This document shows positions 16,641 through 25,383 of a stretch of 64,000 bases of DNA, one piece after another. Below the pieces are notes generated by a model, which was not told the origin of the DNA, searched no databases, and saw only the letters and a program-made list of their open reading frames with translations. The stretch's first letter is position 1. Every line of letters starts with the position of its first letter. The stretch is from Burkholderia sp. S171 (GTDB lineage Bacteria; Pseudomonadota; Gammaproteobacteria; Burkholderiales; Burkholderiaceae): the NCBI RefSeq assembly GCF_009766085.1, contig NZ_LMUF01000010.1, positions 124,530 through 188,529 of the forward strand. The letters are read 5' to 3'. The translations under genes and the position numbers were made by a program.

Positions 16641-17684
16641 GTGAAAGCTGCAGTGCTGCATGAGTACGATGAATCATTGAGCCGTGACGAGTTCGTGCGT
16701 TACGAGGAGGTCGCTGATCCGAAGATCGGGCGGCCCACCGACGTGATCGTGCGCATTGGCGGCGCGGGTGTCTGCCGCACGGATTTGCATGTTGTCGAAG
16801 GCATCTGGCGCAGCAAGGTGGACGTGGTCTTGCCCTACATCATGGGCCACGAAAACGCCGGCTGGGTCGAGGCAGTGGGCTCTGCTGTCGAGAGCGTCAA
16901 GGTGGGCGACGCTGTGATCTGCCATCCGCTCGTGACGAGTGGCTATTGCCTGACGTGCCGCCGCGGCGACGACATGCATGCAACCGATAGCAGCTTCCCG
17001 GGCATCAATGCCAATGGCGGTTATGCCGAATATATACTCACGGGCGAACGCTCGCTGATCAAGTTGCCGAAATCGTTGGCGCCCAAGGACGTCGCGCCTT
17101 ATACCGATGCCGGATTGACCGCCTATCGGGCTGCCAAGAAGGCGTCTCGTCACTTGCTACCGGGCCAGTTCGCGGTTGTGATTGGCGCCGGTGGCCTGGG
17201 GCACATTGGCATTCAGGTATTGAAGGCTCTTTGCGCGGCGGAAATCATCGTGGTCGACCGCTCGGAAACCGCGTTGCAACTTGCCAAGGAATGCGGCGCG
17301 GACCATACCGTCAAGGGCGGCGACGACGAAGTGCAAAGCGTGCTTGCGTTGACCGGTGGTAACGGTGCGGAAGCCGTGATCGATTTCGTCGGCGAAGGTG
17401 ACGCGGTCGCCAAAGGCCTAGCCATGACGCGCAACGGCGGGTTCTATTACATCGTCGGCTATGGCGGGAAAATCGAGTTGCCGACCATCGACATGATCAC
17501 CAGTGAGAAAACCATTGTCGGCAATCTGGTCGGCACTTACCCCGAGCTGGTCGAGCTGATGGCGCTGGCCGATCGCGGGTTGGTTCATCTGGCGACGAAG
17601 GAATACCGCTTGAGCGAGGCGAACCAGGCGCTCAAGGACCTGCATCACGGCAAGATCAGGGGCCGCGCGGTACTGATTCCATAG
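16641..17684 (+). CDS. Zinc-type NAD(P)-dependent alcohol dehydrogenase
   Basis: A 347-residue medium-chain dehydrogenase. Catalytic-zinc residues are present (Cys in GVCRTDLH, His-Glu in MGHENAG), as is the Rossmann loop GAGGLGHIG. It would oxidise the alcohol made by the neighbouring monooxygenase, for example 2-propanol to acetone. GTG at 16641 is chosen because CAGGAGA is 6-7 bases upstream and homology starts at KAAVLHEYDE. The structural zinc lobe reads SGYCLTCRRGDDMHA: the usual first and fourth cysteines are Ser and Ala, so that zinc is probably not bound. It is first in a sigma54-type operon with CobW and WD40 genes. Confidence 0.9.
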   Translation: MKAAVLHEYDESLSRDEFVRYEEVADPKIGRPTDVIVRIGGAGVCRTDLHVVEGIWRSKVDVVLPYIMGHENAGWVEAVGSAVESVKVGDAVICHPLVTSGYCLTCRRGDDMHATDSSFPGINANGGYAEYILTGERSLIKLPKSLAPKDVAPYTDAGLTAYRAAKKASRHLLPGQFAVVIGAGGLGHIGIQVLKALCAAEIIVVDRSETALQLAKECGADHTVKGGDDEVQSVLALTGGNGAEAVIDFVGEGDAVAKGLAMTRNGGFYYIVGYGGKIELPTIDMITSEKTIVGNLVGTYPELVELMALADRGLVHLATKEYRLSEANQALKDLHHGKIRGRAVLIP

Positions 17685-17709
17685 CGATGGATCCGACCAG
17701 GAGGGCGCC

Positions 17710-18027
17710 GTGGCGCCGCAGCAAAATCCAATGCCGATTCCCGAACGCGTGCGCCTGGTCATTGCACTGACCGAGGTAAATTCCCGCTATTTGCGCGGCG
17801 AAAACCGTTGCGCCGGAGCCGAGATCGAGTTGGCGTGTGCGCTGGCCTGCGAGAAGCGCGACGGCGCCACGCCGGAGCGGACACAGGACATTGTGCAATT
17901 GCGGGCGCGGCTGAACGCATCGGAAAACGAGTTGCTGGCTATTGAAGCCGAGCGTGACTGGCTTGAGAACGCGCTGGCAAATTTCGACACCGTTGAGTCT
18001 GGCAAAAAGCCCGGAGCTTTTCAATGA
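17710..18027 (+). CDS. Small helical protein of unknown function, adh-cobW interval
   Basis: A 105-residue charged, mostly helical protein with no domain I recognise. It is rich in Glu, Arg and Ala (about residues 20-100), with heptad-like spacing in its second half that could form a coiled coil. GTG at 17710 has AGGAGG 5 bases upstream. Its TGA overlaps the start of cobW (ATG at 18024), so translation is coupled. The conserved operon position suggests a helper of the alcohol dehydrogenase or of metal delivery, but that is guesswork. Confidence 0.75.
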   Translation: MAPQQNPMPIPERVRLVIALTEVNSRYLRGENRCAGAEIELACALACEKRDGATPERTQDIVQLRARLNASENELLAIEAERDWLENALANFDTVESGKKPGAFQ

Positions 18028-19028
18028 ATCGAATTCCGGTCACGGTTCTTACCGGGTTTCTTGGCGCAGGCAAAACCACGCTGCTTAATCGCATATTGCG
18101 CGAGCAACATGGCCGGCGATATGCAGTGATCGTCAATGAATACGGCGAACTCGGCATCGACGGGGGGCTGGTGGTGGGCGCTGAAGACGAGGTGATCGAG
18201 CTCAATAACGGCTGCGTATGCTGCAAGGTGCGCGGCGACCTGATCCGAGTGGTGTCGGGACTGATCAAGCGCAAGGGTGGCTTCGACGGCATCCTGATCG
18301 AGATGTCCGGATTGGCGGACCCCGCGCCGGTGGTTCAGACGTTCTTTGTCGACGATCTCATCCGGCAGCGCACGCGGCTCGATAGCGTCATCTGCGTGGC
18401 CGACGCGCTGCATCTCCGAGGATGCCTGGCTGACAGTCGTGAGGCTGCGGAGCAACTGGCGCAGGCGGACATCGTACTCCTTAACAAAACTGATCTTGTC
18501 GATGCGAGTGGTCTGGCTTCGGTAGAAGGGGCCATTCGAGGCATCAATCCCACCGCGGAGTTGTTGCACAGTGTCCGCTGCGTGGTGCCGCTCGCTGCGC
18601 TGCTCGATCGAGGCGCGTTCGATCTCAAGCGCCTCCATCTTGCTACCTCGCCCGGAGATACAGACGAGTCGTTCTCTGATGAGCGACCCTTTCGCCATAT
18701 ATCGGTCAGTCCCGGGCGTCATAGCCATGGCATAGATTGCGTGTCGCTGCTAGTCGATAAGCCGCTGGAACGCAGCCGTTTTCTTTCGTGGCTGCAGCAA
18801 CTGGTGGTCGAGCAAGGCCAGGATCTGTTGAGAGCCAAAGGGATCGTCTACCTGGCAGGATCGGACCGCCGTTTCGTGTTTCAAGGGGTACATATGACCA
18901 TGGACACGGATTTCGACCGGCCGTGGCGAGCGGACGAAGTACGCGATAGCAGGCTGGTGTTTATCGGCCGCAATCTCGATCGTCGAGGATTGCGGGAGAG
19001 TATCGGATACTGCAAGACTGACTCATGA
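18024..19028 (+). CDS. CobW/COG0523-family metallochaperone GTPase
   Basis: A 334-residue G3E GTPase with Walker [10 protein letters not shown] (residues 11-19), the metal-binding CVCC motif (Cys63, Cys65, Cys66), NKTD guanine-specificity motif near residue 155 and a C-terminal CobW_C domain. The family delivers zinc, cobalt or other metals to target enzymes. It overlaps both neighbours by 4 bases, indicating tight coupling with the small ORF and the WD40 protein. Context suggests metal loading of the alcohol dehydrogenase or of the diiron monooxygenase; the client is unproven. Confidence 0.9.
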   Translation: MNRIPVTVLTGFLGAGKTTLLNRILREQHGRRYAVIVNEYGELGIDGGLVVGAEDEVIELNNGCVCCKVRGDLIRVVSGLIKRKGGFDGILIEMSGLADPAPVVQTFFVDDLIRQRTRLDSVICVADALHLRGCLADSREAAEQLAQADIVLLNKTDLVDASGLASVEGAIRGINPTAELLHSVRCVVPLAALLDRGAFDLKRLHLATSPGDTDESFSDERPFRHISVSPGRHSHGIDCVSLLVDKPLERSRFLSWLQQLVVEQGQDLLRAKGIVYLAGSDRRFVFQGVHMTMDTDFDRPWRADEVRDSRLVFIGRNLDRRGLRESIGYCKTDS

Positions 19029-20125
19029 ATGTGCCTCCACCCTTGATCGAAATGCTCGGGGCCCGATGGGTGACGGAGGCGCCCGTTGTCGCACTTGCGT
19101 GGGACGTTGACGGACGCCATGCGGGATTTGCGCTGGGTGACGGTACGGTAGCGCTCGCCACGGGTGAATGGCCTGGCGGCCCGAGGCTCAAGCCCCGGGA
19201 GGGCGGTGGAGTCGAGTTCGAGCAAGCACGGGAACCCCCGGCGCCGGTCGCCCGCTTCAGTGTGCATGAAGGAACCTGCCTCGCGCTTGCTGCTGATCCT
19301 GACGGAGGATTTCTCAGCGGTGGGGACGACGGACGTCTGGTCCACCTGAAGGCCGACGGCACGAGCGAGGTCTTGGTCGACGTCGACGGTGAGTGGATCG
19401 ACCTCGTGGCAACGAGTGCGGCCGGACGGGCTTATGCAACCGGCCGCCGGGTTCACTGGCTGGGAGCGAAGCCGGCGAGTCTTCCCTTACCGGGCTCGGC
19501 AACCGCCCTTGCTTTCAATGCCGCGGGCGATCAGTTGGCGATCGCTCATCACGGCGGCGTCACGCTATGGCCGGTAGCCGCCCATGTTCCTCGCCTGCTT
19601 GCATGGCCTGGGTATCACCGCAGTGTTGCATGGAGTCCTGATGATCGCTATCTCGTGAGCGGCATGGAGGAGAACGCTCTGCATGGATGGCGGTTGCCGG
19701 ACGGCGGCGACATCGAAATGGGCGGTTATCCCGGGCAACCCCGGTCGCTATCGTTTTCGGCGGACGGCCGTGTATTGGTCACGAGCGGCGGTCCGCGCGC
19801 GGTTTGCTGGCGATTCGACCCGCCCGGAGGTGACGAGCAGCCGAGAGAATGCGGCATTGCCGGCAAGACGCCGGTCACTCAAGTAGCTTGCCATCCCACG
19901 CATCCATTGATTGCCGTGGGTTACCACAATGGCGCGGTACTGCTGTGCCAGCCGGGCGGCACGCCGGGCGGCACAGATGTCCTGTTTGTCAAAGGGGCTG
20001 ACGGTAGTCCTGTTAGCGCCATTGCCTGGTCACCCGATGGCGGACGGCTAGCAATGGGCACGGAAGCCGGTGAGATTGGCCTGGTGTCGTTGCCGGAGGC
20101 GCTATTTCATTTCGGAAGCCCATGA
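19025..20125 (+). CDS. WD40-repeat beta-propeller protein
   Basis: A 366-residue protein with seven recognisable WD-type blades, for example [33 protein letters not shown] and [18 protein letters not shown]. This is enough for a closed seven-bladed propeller. There is no signal peptide, so it is cytoplasmic. It starts inside the cobW stop (ATGA overlap). A WD40 protein coupled to a CobW GTPase suggests a scaffold for metal insertion or complex assembly; no catalytic residues are expected. Confidence 0.87.
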   Translation: MNVPPPLIEMLGARWVTEAPVVALAWDVDGRHAGFALGDGTVALATGEWPGGPRLKPREGGGVEFEQAREPPAPVARFSVHEGTCLALAADPDGGFLSGGDDGRLVHLKADGTSEVLVDVDGEWIDLVATSAAGRAYATGRRVHWLGAKPASLPLPGSATALAFNAAGDQLAIAHHGGVTLWPVAAHVPRLLAWPGYHRSVAWSPDDRYLVSGMEENALHGWRLPDGGDIEMGGYPGQPRSLSFSADGRVLVTSGGPRAVCWRFDPPGGDEQPRECGIAGKTPVTQVACHPTHPLIAVGYHNGAVLLCQPGGTPGGTDVLFVKGADGSPVSAIAWSPDGGRLAMGTEAGEIGLVSLPEALFHFGSP

Positions 20126-20168
20126 TGAAAAGACGGGCAACATCCATTACACAACGAAGGAGACAACC

Positions 20169-20372
20169 ATGAGCAATGAGCACCTTTCAAAGGACCAGTT
20201 CTTCGAGCGCCTGGGAGCGATTGGTGACGAAATGATCGAGGCGTACGGCAAAGACTTCGCGATGGGCGCTCTCGTGCTCGCGGCGCGATTCATCGCGGAA
20301 AGAAAGCCGAATGGTGAGGGCGCGCAGAGCGTGATCTATACGGGGGAGCAGCGTGGAGGCGTGGGGTTGTAG
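20169..20372 (+). CDS. Small conserved-context ORF, function unknown
   Basis: A 67-residue protein beginning MSNEHLSKDQFFERLGAIG, with an amphipathic helical first half and a glycine-rich tail. AAGGAG lies 6 bases before the ATG, 43 bases after the WD40 stop. Good translation signal and operon position argue that it is real. No cysteines or known motif are present. It could be a small accessory subunit of the dehydrogenase/CobW unit. Confidence 0.65.
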   Translation: MSNEHLSKDQFFERLGAIGDEMIEAYGKDFAMGALVLAARFIAERKPNGEGAQSVIYTGEQRGGVGL

Positions 20373-20500
20373 TCGGTCGTGTCGCCAAGTTCGTCGCTAT
20401 CTTCATATAATTAGTTTGATATCCTGATTGATTAAAAATTATGCACGCCACTGCGTCGTCACTTGATGCCTTCTGAACGGTGACGAACCGTAGCCAGGAT

Positions 20501-20551
20501 CGTCCCAATATCGGACAGATACGCAGAATGCGAATGTCGCATAACAAAACA
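20501..20551 (+). promoter_or_regulatory. Candidate enhancer pair for the monooxygenase promoter
   Basis: CGTCCCAATATCGGACA (20501-20517) has the same GTC-N9-GACA dyad as the two sites before the alcohol dehydrogenase operon. TGTCGCATAACAAAACA (20535-20551) matches the 16357 site at 11 of 17 positions but has a weaker right half. They are 34 bp apart, about three helical turns, and roughly 75-125 bp upstream of the -24 element. The proposed binder is the activator encoded at 29357. Confidence 0.5.
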
Positions 20552-20625
20552 GAATGCGGTGCCCACGTCTTTCGGAAACGAAGCCATGCGGAGCACAGCC
20601 ATATGAGGCGGGACATGAGGCTCGT

Positions 20626-20641
20626 TGGCACGCTAATCGCT
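20626..20641 (+). promoter_or_regulatory. Sigma54 (-24/-12) promoter of the monooxygenase operon
   Basis: TGGCACG-CTAA-TCGCT: the -24 block is a perfect consensus match, and the -12 block differs at one base from TTGCT. GG (20627-20628) and GC (20639-20640) are exactly 10 bases apart. This is the stronger of two such promoters in the island. The predicted start is near 20651. Confidence 0.72.
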
Positions 20642-20902
20642 CTTGAGTACAGATCGAGACCCAAGTGTCGATGATCCGAAGTCCAAGAAAAACGACAGGA
20701 GGCATGGATCGTGAAGGTGGGAGCGGGACGCCAGTTTGTTCTACGTTCCCGCGCCACTTTTTGTTCGCGACCGTGACCACCGGCCTGTGTTGTTGATTGT
20801 TGACTCTGGCCGTGGCATCAACCGGCCCTGCCCGTAGTGCCGCCGTACGACAGTGAAATGTGACATACGACGGTGACTCATGAAATGGAAAAGGAGAGCT
20901 CA

Positions 20903-22573
20903 ATGTCCGACGGATTAACCCTCAACAAGATCACGTCCCAGCGCGGGATCAGCATTGGCGAGGCGGCACGCCGCGTCGCCGATCTCGGCTGGACGCCCAG
21001 TTACGTTCAGGAAGCGATGACCTTCCCGACGGACTACAAGATCAGCAAGGCGCCACGCGACCCGATGAAACAGGTGCTGCGCTCCTATTTTCCGATGCAG
21101 GAGGAAAAGGATAACCGCGTCTATGGTGCGCTCGATGCGGCGTTGCGCGGCGACATGTTTCGCAACGTCCAGCCGCGTTGGGTCGAATGGATGAAGTTGT
21201 TCCTGGCGATCATTCCGTTCCCGGAAATCTCGGCAGCGCGGTCGATGGCGATGCTCGGCCGCCTCGCTCCTGGCGAAGAACTGCGCACCGGCTTCACGAT
21301 GCAGATGGTGGACGAATTCCGGCACTCGACCATCCAGATGAACCTCAAGAAGTGGTACATGGAGAACTATATCGACCCGGCCGGGTTCGATATAACGGAG
21401 GCGGCGTTCGGCAAGTGCTACGCGACGACGATCGGCCGTCAGTTTGCCGAAGGGTTCCTGACGGGCGACGCCGTCACCGCCGCGAACGTGTTCCTGCAGG
21501 TGGTTGCTGAAACGGCATTCACGAACACCTTGTTCGTCGCCATGCCTTCAGAAGCCGCGCGCAACGGCGACTATGCGTTGCCGACCGTGTTCCTCTCGGT
21601 GCAGTCCGACGAAAGCCGGCATATTGGCAACGGCCATTCGCTGGTGATGTCGGTCATTAATGATCCGGACAATCATCTTTTGCTGGAGCGCGATCTTCGC
21701 TACGCCTTCTGGCAAAACCACGCCATTGTCGATGCGGCGATCGGCACGTTCATCGAGTACGGCACCACTGACCGCGACAAGAACAAGGAATCGTATGTCG
21801 AGTTGTGGCACCGGTGGATCTATGAGGATTACTACCGTACTTACATGCTCCCGCTGGAAAAATACGGCATCAAGATTCACCACGATGATGTTGGCGCGGC
21901 TTGGGATCGGCTCGTCAAGAAGAATTACGTTCACAAGGTCGCACAGTTCTTCTCCGTGGGCTGGCCGGTCAACTTCTGGCGTATCGAGGCGCAGACCGAA
22001 AAAGACTTCGAGTGGTTCGAACACAAATACCCGGGCTGGTACGCGGAATTCGGCGACTACTGGAAGTGGTACGCGAAGAAGAGCATACCGGGCGAAACCA
22101 ACATGCTGTTTGACCAGGAGAACGGTTACGTGTACCCGCACCGCTGCTGGAGTTGTCTGGTGCCGTGCCTGATCCGGGAAGACTTCGTAGTGGATGAGGT
22201 GGAAGGGCAGCTTTACACCTATTGCTCGGAGTTATGCCGCTGGACCCACAAGGTAGCGTTCGCCTCCGAATACGAGGGGCGGCCGACGCCGGCCATGGGA
22301 CGCTTCAGCGGACGCCGCGAATGGGAAGAGTGCTACCACGGCTGGGATCTGGCTGATTGCATCAAGGATCTTGGTTTCGTGCGCAGCGACGGCAAGACCC
22401 TGGTGCCGCAGCCGCATCTGCAGTTTGACGACAGGAACATGTGGACGCTCGACCATGTTCGCGGTCATACCATCCAGAGCCCAATCGTTCTGATAAGGGG
22501 CATGACGCCGGAGCAGCGCGAAAAGCACATCGCTGAATATCGAGCCGGCTTCAAGATTAACCCGGTGAATTGA
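20903..22573 (+). CDS. mimA: Propane/acetone-type soluble diiron monooxygenase, hydroxylase large subunit
   Basis: A 556-residue alpha subunit of the PrmA/MimA group (group 5 soluble diiron monooxygenases), which hydroxylate propane, acetone, phenol and similar small substrates. All six diiron ligands are visible: Glu108, Glu138-x2-His141 (DEFRH), Glu203 and Glu237-x2-His240 (DESRH). Their spacing (30, 3, 62, 34, 3) equals that of methane monooxygenase. A C-terminal Cys block (CWSCLVPC, then YCSELC) is typical of this group. The ATG at 20903 has AAGGAGA upstream; the start 30 bases earlier is weaker. It leads an operon coding for all four enzyme components plus chaperonin. Confidence 0.95.
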   Translation: MSDGLTLNKITSQRGISIGEAARRVADLGWTPSYVQEAMTFPTDYKISKAPRDPMKQVLRSYFPMQEEKDNRVYGALDAALRGDMFRNVQPRWVEWMKLFLAIIPFPEISAARSMAMLGRLAPGEELRTGFTMQMVDEFRHSTIQMNLKKWYMENYIDPAGFDITEAAFGKCYATTIGRQFAEGFLTGDAVTAANVFLQVVAETAFTNTLFVAMPSEAARNGDYALPTVFLSVQSDESRHIGNGHSLVMSVINDPDNHLLLERDLRYAFWQNHAIVDAAIGTFIEYGTTDRDKNKESYVELWHRWIYEDYYRTYMLPLEKYGIKIHHDDVGAAWDRLVKKNYVHKVAQFFSVGWPVNFWRIEAQTEKDFEWFEHKYPGWYAEFGDYWKWYAKKSIPGETNMLFDQENGYVYPHRCWSCLVPCLIREDFVVDEVEGQLYTYCSELCRWTHKVAFASEYEGRPTPAMGRFSGRREWEECYHGWDLADCIKDLGFVRSDGKTLVPQPHLQFDDRNMWTLDHVRGHTIQSPIVLIRGMTPEQREKHIAEYRAGFKINPVN

Positions 22574-22653
22574 AGCAGCGATGCCGTCCGGGAGTGATTG
22601 AGTAGGTGAATGAGCGAGTGCATTACTGCTCCCGGACGGATCAGGAGGACACG

Positions 22654-23754
22654 ATGAGCAGCATGACCGATATGCAATGGAAGAGGGATGCCATGCCGGA
22701 AACAGTCGACTACCAGACAGTTCATATAGTGCGATTCGAGCCTGTCGGCGTCGAGATGGAGGTCGCGGAGGGCGAGACCGTGCTGGATGCCGCATTCCGC
22801 CAGGGCATCTCGGTGATGCACGGATGCAAGGAAGGGCAGTGCAGCAGCTGCAAGTCCTTGTTGATCGAAGGCGACGTCGAGTTGAAGAAGTACTCAACCT
22901 TCGCGCTGCCCGACTATGAGCGTGAGACGAATCACATCCTGCTGTGCCGGACGCTCGCATTTAGTGACCTCACGGTGGAACTGCTGAACTACGACGAAGA
23001 CCTGATGCGCCGTTCCATTGCGGTGAAGGAGTTCGGGGCGACGCTGACAAAGATAACCGCGCTGACGCATGACATCAGGTTGCTCGAGGTGGAGCTGGAC
23101 CAGCCGCTGCGGTTTTGGTCCGGCCAATATGTAGACCTGACCATTCCGGGGATGGACATCACGCGGTCGTTCTCCATGGCGAGCGTACCAAGCGAGCCAG
23201 GGGGGCAGACGAGCCTCGCGTTCATCATAAAGAAGTATCCCAATGGTGCGTTCTCTTCTCAGCTCGATGACGGCCTCAAGCCAGGGGACCGGTTGGTGGC
23301 GAAGGGACCGTACGGCACCTGCTTCCGGCGCGAGGAGCAACCGGGGCCAATCGTGCTGGTGGGCGGCGGTTCTGGAATGTCTCCCCTCTGGTCGATCCTC
23401 AACGATCTTGTCCAGAGCGGCGAGCAAAGGCCGGTGCGTTTCTTCTACGGCGCGCGTACCCGTCGCGACTTGTTCTATCTCGACGACTTCGCCGCACTGA
23501 CGGAGAAACTACCGGACTTCCGCTTTATCCCCGCGCTTTCACACGCTGAAGCAGGCGATGAGTGGACCGGCGAGACTGGCTTCATTCACGAGGTGCTCGG
23601 ACGGACCTTGCGCGAGGAAAAGCTGGCCGGCGAGATCGATGCCTATACGTGTGGCCCGACACCAATGATCGACGCGGTAATGCCGGTGCTGCAAATGGCC
23701 GGCGTTTCACCCGAGCGGCTTTATTTCGACAAGTTCACTCAGGCCGTCCGCTGA
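22654..23754 (+). CDS. mimB: Monooxygenase NADH reductase component
   Basis: A 366-residue electron-transfer protein passing electrons from NADH through FAD and a 2Fe-2S cluster to the hydroxylase. The plant-type ferredoxin domain is N-terminal with Cys58, Cys63, Cys66 and Cys98. The FAD-binding RSFSMAS motif is near residue 180, and the NAD-binding GGGSGMSPLWSIL near 240. ATG at 22654 has AGGAGG 6 bases upstream, so the 16-residue longer reading is rejected. Order alpha-reductase-beta-coupling matches prm/mim operons of actinobacteria. Confidence 0.93.
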   Translation: MSSMTDMQWKRDAMPETVDYQTVHIVRFEPVGVEMEVAEGETVLDAAFRQGISVMHGCKEGQCSSCKSLLIEGDVELKKYSTFALPDYERETNHILLCRTLAFSDLTVELLNYDEDLMRRSIAVKEFGATLTKITALTHDIRLLEVELDQPLRFWSGQYVDLTIPGMDITRSFSMASVPSEPGGQTSLAFIIKKYPNGAFSSQLDDGLKPGDRLVAKGPYGTCFRREEQPGPIVLVGGGSGMSPLWSILNDLVQSGEQRPVRFFYGARTRRDLFYLDDFAALTEKLPDFRFIPALSHAEAGDEWTGETGFIHEVLGRTLREEKLAGEIDAYTCGPTPMIDAVMPVLQMAGVSPERLYFDKFTQAVR

Positions 23755-23816
23755 CCGGACCTTGGCCAGCTGCAGACCCGAAGTTCCGTTTAACCGAAAG
23801 ACGAAGGAGGATCGAC

Positions 23817-24902
23817 ATGAGCACCACGATAGAGCAACCGGCGCCGCTTGCATCAGGCGCGGCCGGTTCGGCCCAGTTCGCTGGCTGGGACAGTCGTAAG
23901 TACAACTACTTCGAGCCCAAGGGGCGCAAGGCATCGCACTATGAGGACATGACCGTCGACGTTCAGCCGGACCCGAAGCGCTACCTGCTGCAGGACTGGA
24001 TCATCTCGTTTGCCGATGGCACGCCGACCTATTCGGAAACATGGACCGCCGCCAAATGCACGGACTGGCACAAGTTCCGCGCGGTCGATGAGGAATGGGA
24101 GCGCACCCACTACCAGCGCCAGTCGACGATCATCGGCATGATCAGCAGCGCTATCAGCAATGCCCGGCGCTCGGGCGCGGTGAAGCGTTTCGACAAGACG
24201 TGGCTCAAGGTGCTGGAACAGCACCTTGGCGCATACAAGCACGCAGAGTTTGGCCTGGGTACCGCGACCATGCACGCGCAGCGCTATGGCGTGACGCAGA
24301 TGATCAACAGCGCCATCCTCACGAATGCATCGTACAAGCTGCGTTTCGCGCAGGACTTGACGCTGTACTTGGGAGAAATTGCGCTGGATGCGTCGAATCT
24401 CGATCTCGACGCTGGCAAGACTCACTGGCTGAACGACCCGATCTGGCAGGAGACGCGCCGGGCAGTGGAGGCTATCGGGGGCGCAACCGACTTCCTTGAA
24501 AAGTACTTCGCGGTGAACGTGGTGTTCGAGCCGCTTGTGGCCGACCTGTTCCGCAGCGGTTTCATCATGCAGATGGCCGCATCGCAAAACGACTTCCTGA
24601 CGCCGACCGTAGTTTCTGCGGCCGAGGGCGACTATGAACGCAACCTGGCCAACGCGGTGGAGCTATTTCACATGCTTGCCAACGACCCGAAGCATGGCGA
24701 CGCCAACCGGAAACTGTTCGGCGAGTGGCTGGAAAAGCACGGTGCCCTCGCGGCTGAGGCGGCGAAGCACCTCCAACCGATCTGGTCAATTCCCCATGTC
24801 AAGGTGGTGCAGTTCAACGACAGCCTGAACAGTTCGATAGAGCGCGCCGAGATGATTGCTCGCGAGATCGGCATTCATTTTCCATTGACGATCAGAGCCT
24901 GA
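23817..24902 (+). CDS. mimC: Monooxygenase hydroxylase small (beta) subunit
   Basis: A 361-residue beta subunit, the ferritin-like partner that stabilises the hydroxylase core and lacks iron ligands. Matching stretches include DYMTVDVQPDP-like YEDMTVDVQPDPKRYLLQDW near residue 45 and WSIPHVKVVQF near the C-terminus. ATG at 23817 follows GAAGGAGG, 62 bases after the reductase stop. An open extension to 23562 overlaps the reductase in another frame and is not used. Confidence 0.93.
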   Translation: MSTTIEQPAPLASGAAGSAQFAGWDSRKYNYFEPKGRKASHYEDMTVDVQPDPKRYLLQDWIISFADGTPTYSETWTAAKCTDWHKFRAVDEEWERTHYQRQSTIIGMISSAISNARRSGAVKRFDKTWLKVLEQHLGAYKHAEFGLGTATMHAQRYGVTQMINSAILTNASYKLRFAQDLTLYLGEIALDASNLDLDAGKTHWLNDPIWQETRRAVEAIGGATDFLEKYFAVNVVFEPLVADLFRSGFIMQMAASQNDFLTPTVVSAAEGDYERNLANAVELFHMLANDPKHGDANRKLFGEWLEKHGALAAEAAKHLQPIWSIPHVKVVQFNDSLNSSIERAEMIAREIGIHFPLTIRA

Positions 24903-24946
24903 GAGATTCTTAATTAGCACGACCTAACCGGGAAGAGGAGTACACG

Positions 24947-25300
24947 ATGTCAGTGCATACCGACAACATCTTCAAGTCGATGAAGGACGTTCGTTTCGAG
25001 CAGACCATTTCTCATCAGTGCGGCGTCACCATGAACGATAGTGTCGAGGCGCGCGCCATTGCGGAGTTGATGGCGCAAAAACCCGGCATCACGGTGACCT
25101 ATCTTCCCGCGATGATTCGCATAGACGGGCAGGGGAAGATCGAGTTCAAGATGAGCGAGATCAGCGAATCGCTTGGCCGCGAAATGACCCCGCATCTGTT
25201 CGAAATATCCACTTCGACCCATTACGGGCGGATGGTGATGATAGACGACAACACCGTCGTGCTGTTCGGCAACATGGACGACGCCATGGCTTACGAGTGA
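24947..25300 (+). CDS. mimD: Monooxygenase coupling/effector protein
   Basis: A 117-residue cofactorless regulatory protein of the MmoB/DmpM family that binds the hydroxylase and tunes turnover. It shows VGVTMNDS-like CGVTMNDSVEARAIAELMA near residue 25 and a beta-rich centre, with family-typical length. AGAGGAG precedes the ATG. It is the fourth component in canonical order. Confidence 0.9.
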   Translation: MSVHTDNIFKSMKDVRFEQTISHQCGVTMNDSVEARAIAELMAQKPGITVTYLPAMIRIDGQGKIEFKMSEISESLGREMTPHLFEISTSTHYGRMVMIDDNTVVLFGNMDDAMAYE

Positions 25301-25383
25301 CGATCTGCCCCCCACCGCACCTCGCGACTGACTTTGGATGACATGAAGCCGGTCGCTTTTCGCACACCCATGGAGACAATGTC

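Larger units (their letters stand above)
20373..20902. promoter_or_regulatory. Monooxygenase operon control region and long leader
   Basis: No gene is supported in these 530 bases. They hold a -24/-12 promoter at 20626-20641, two GTC-N9-RACA motifs at 20501-20551 and two further dyads: ACGGT-N5-ACCGT (20477-20491) and ATGCGA-ATG-TCGCAT (20528-20542). If transcription starts near 20651, the leader before the ATG at 20903 is about 250 bases; no riboswitch fold is recognised. Confidence 0.6.

Noticed and set aside
20373..20902. Riboswitch in the monooxygenase leader
   Set aside because: A long leader is predicted, but no conserved riboswitch core or terminator/antiterminator pair could be recognised by eye.
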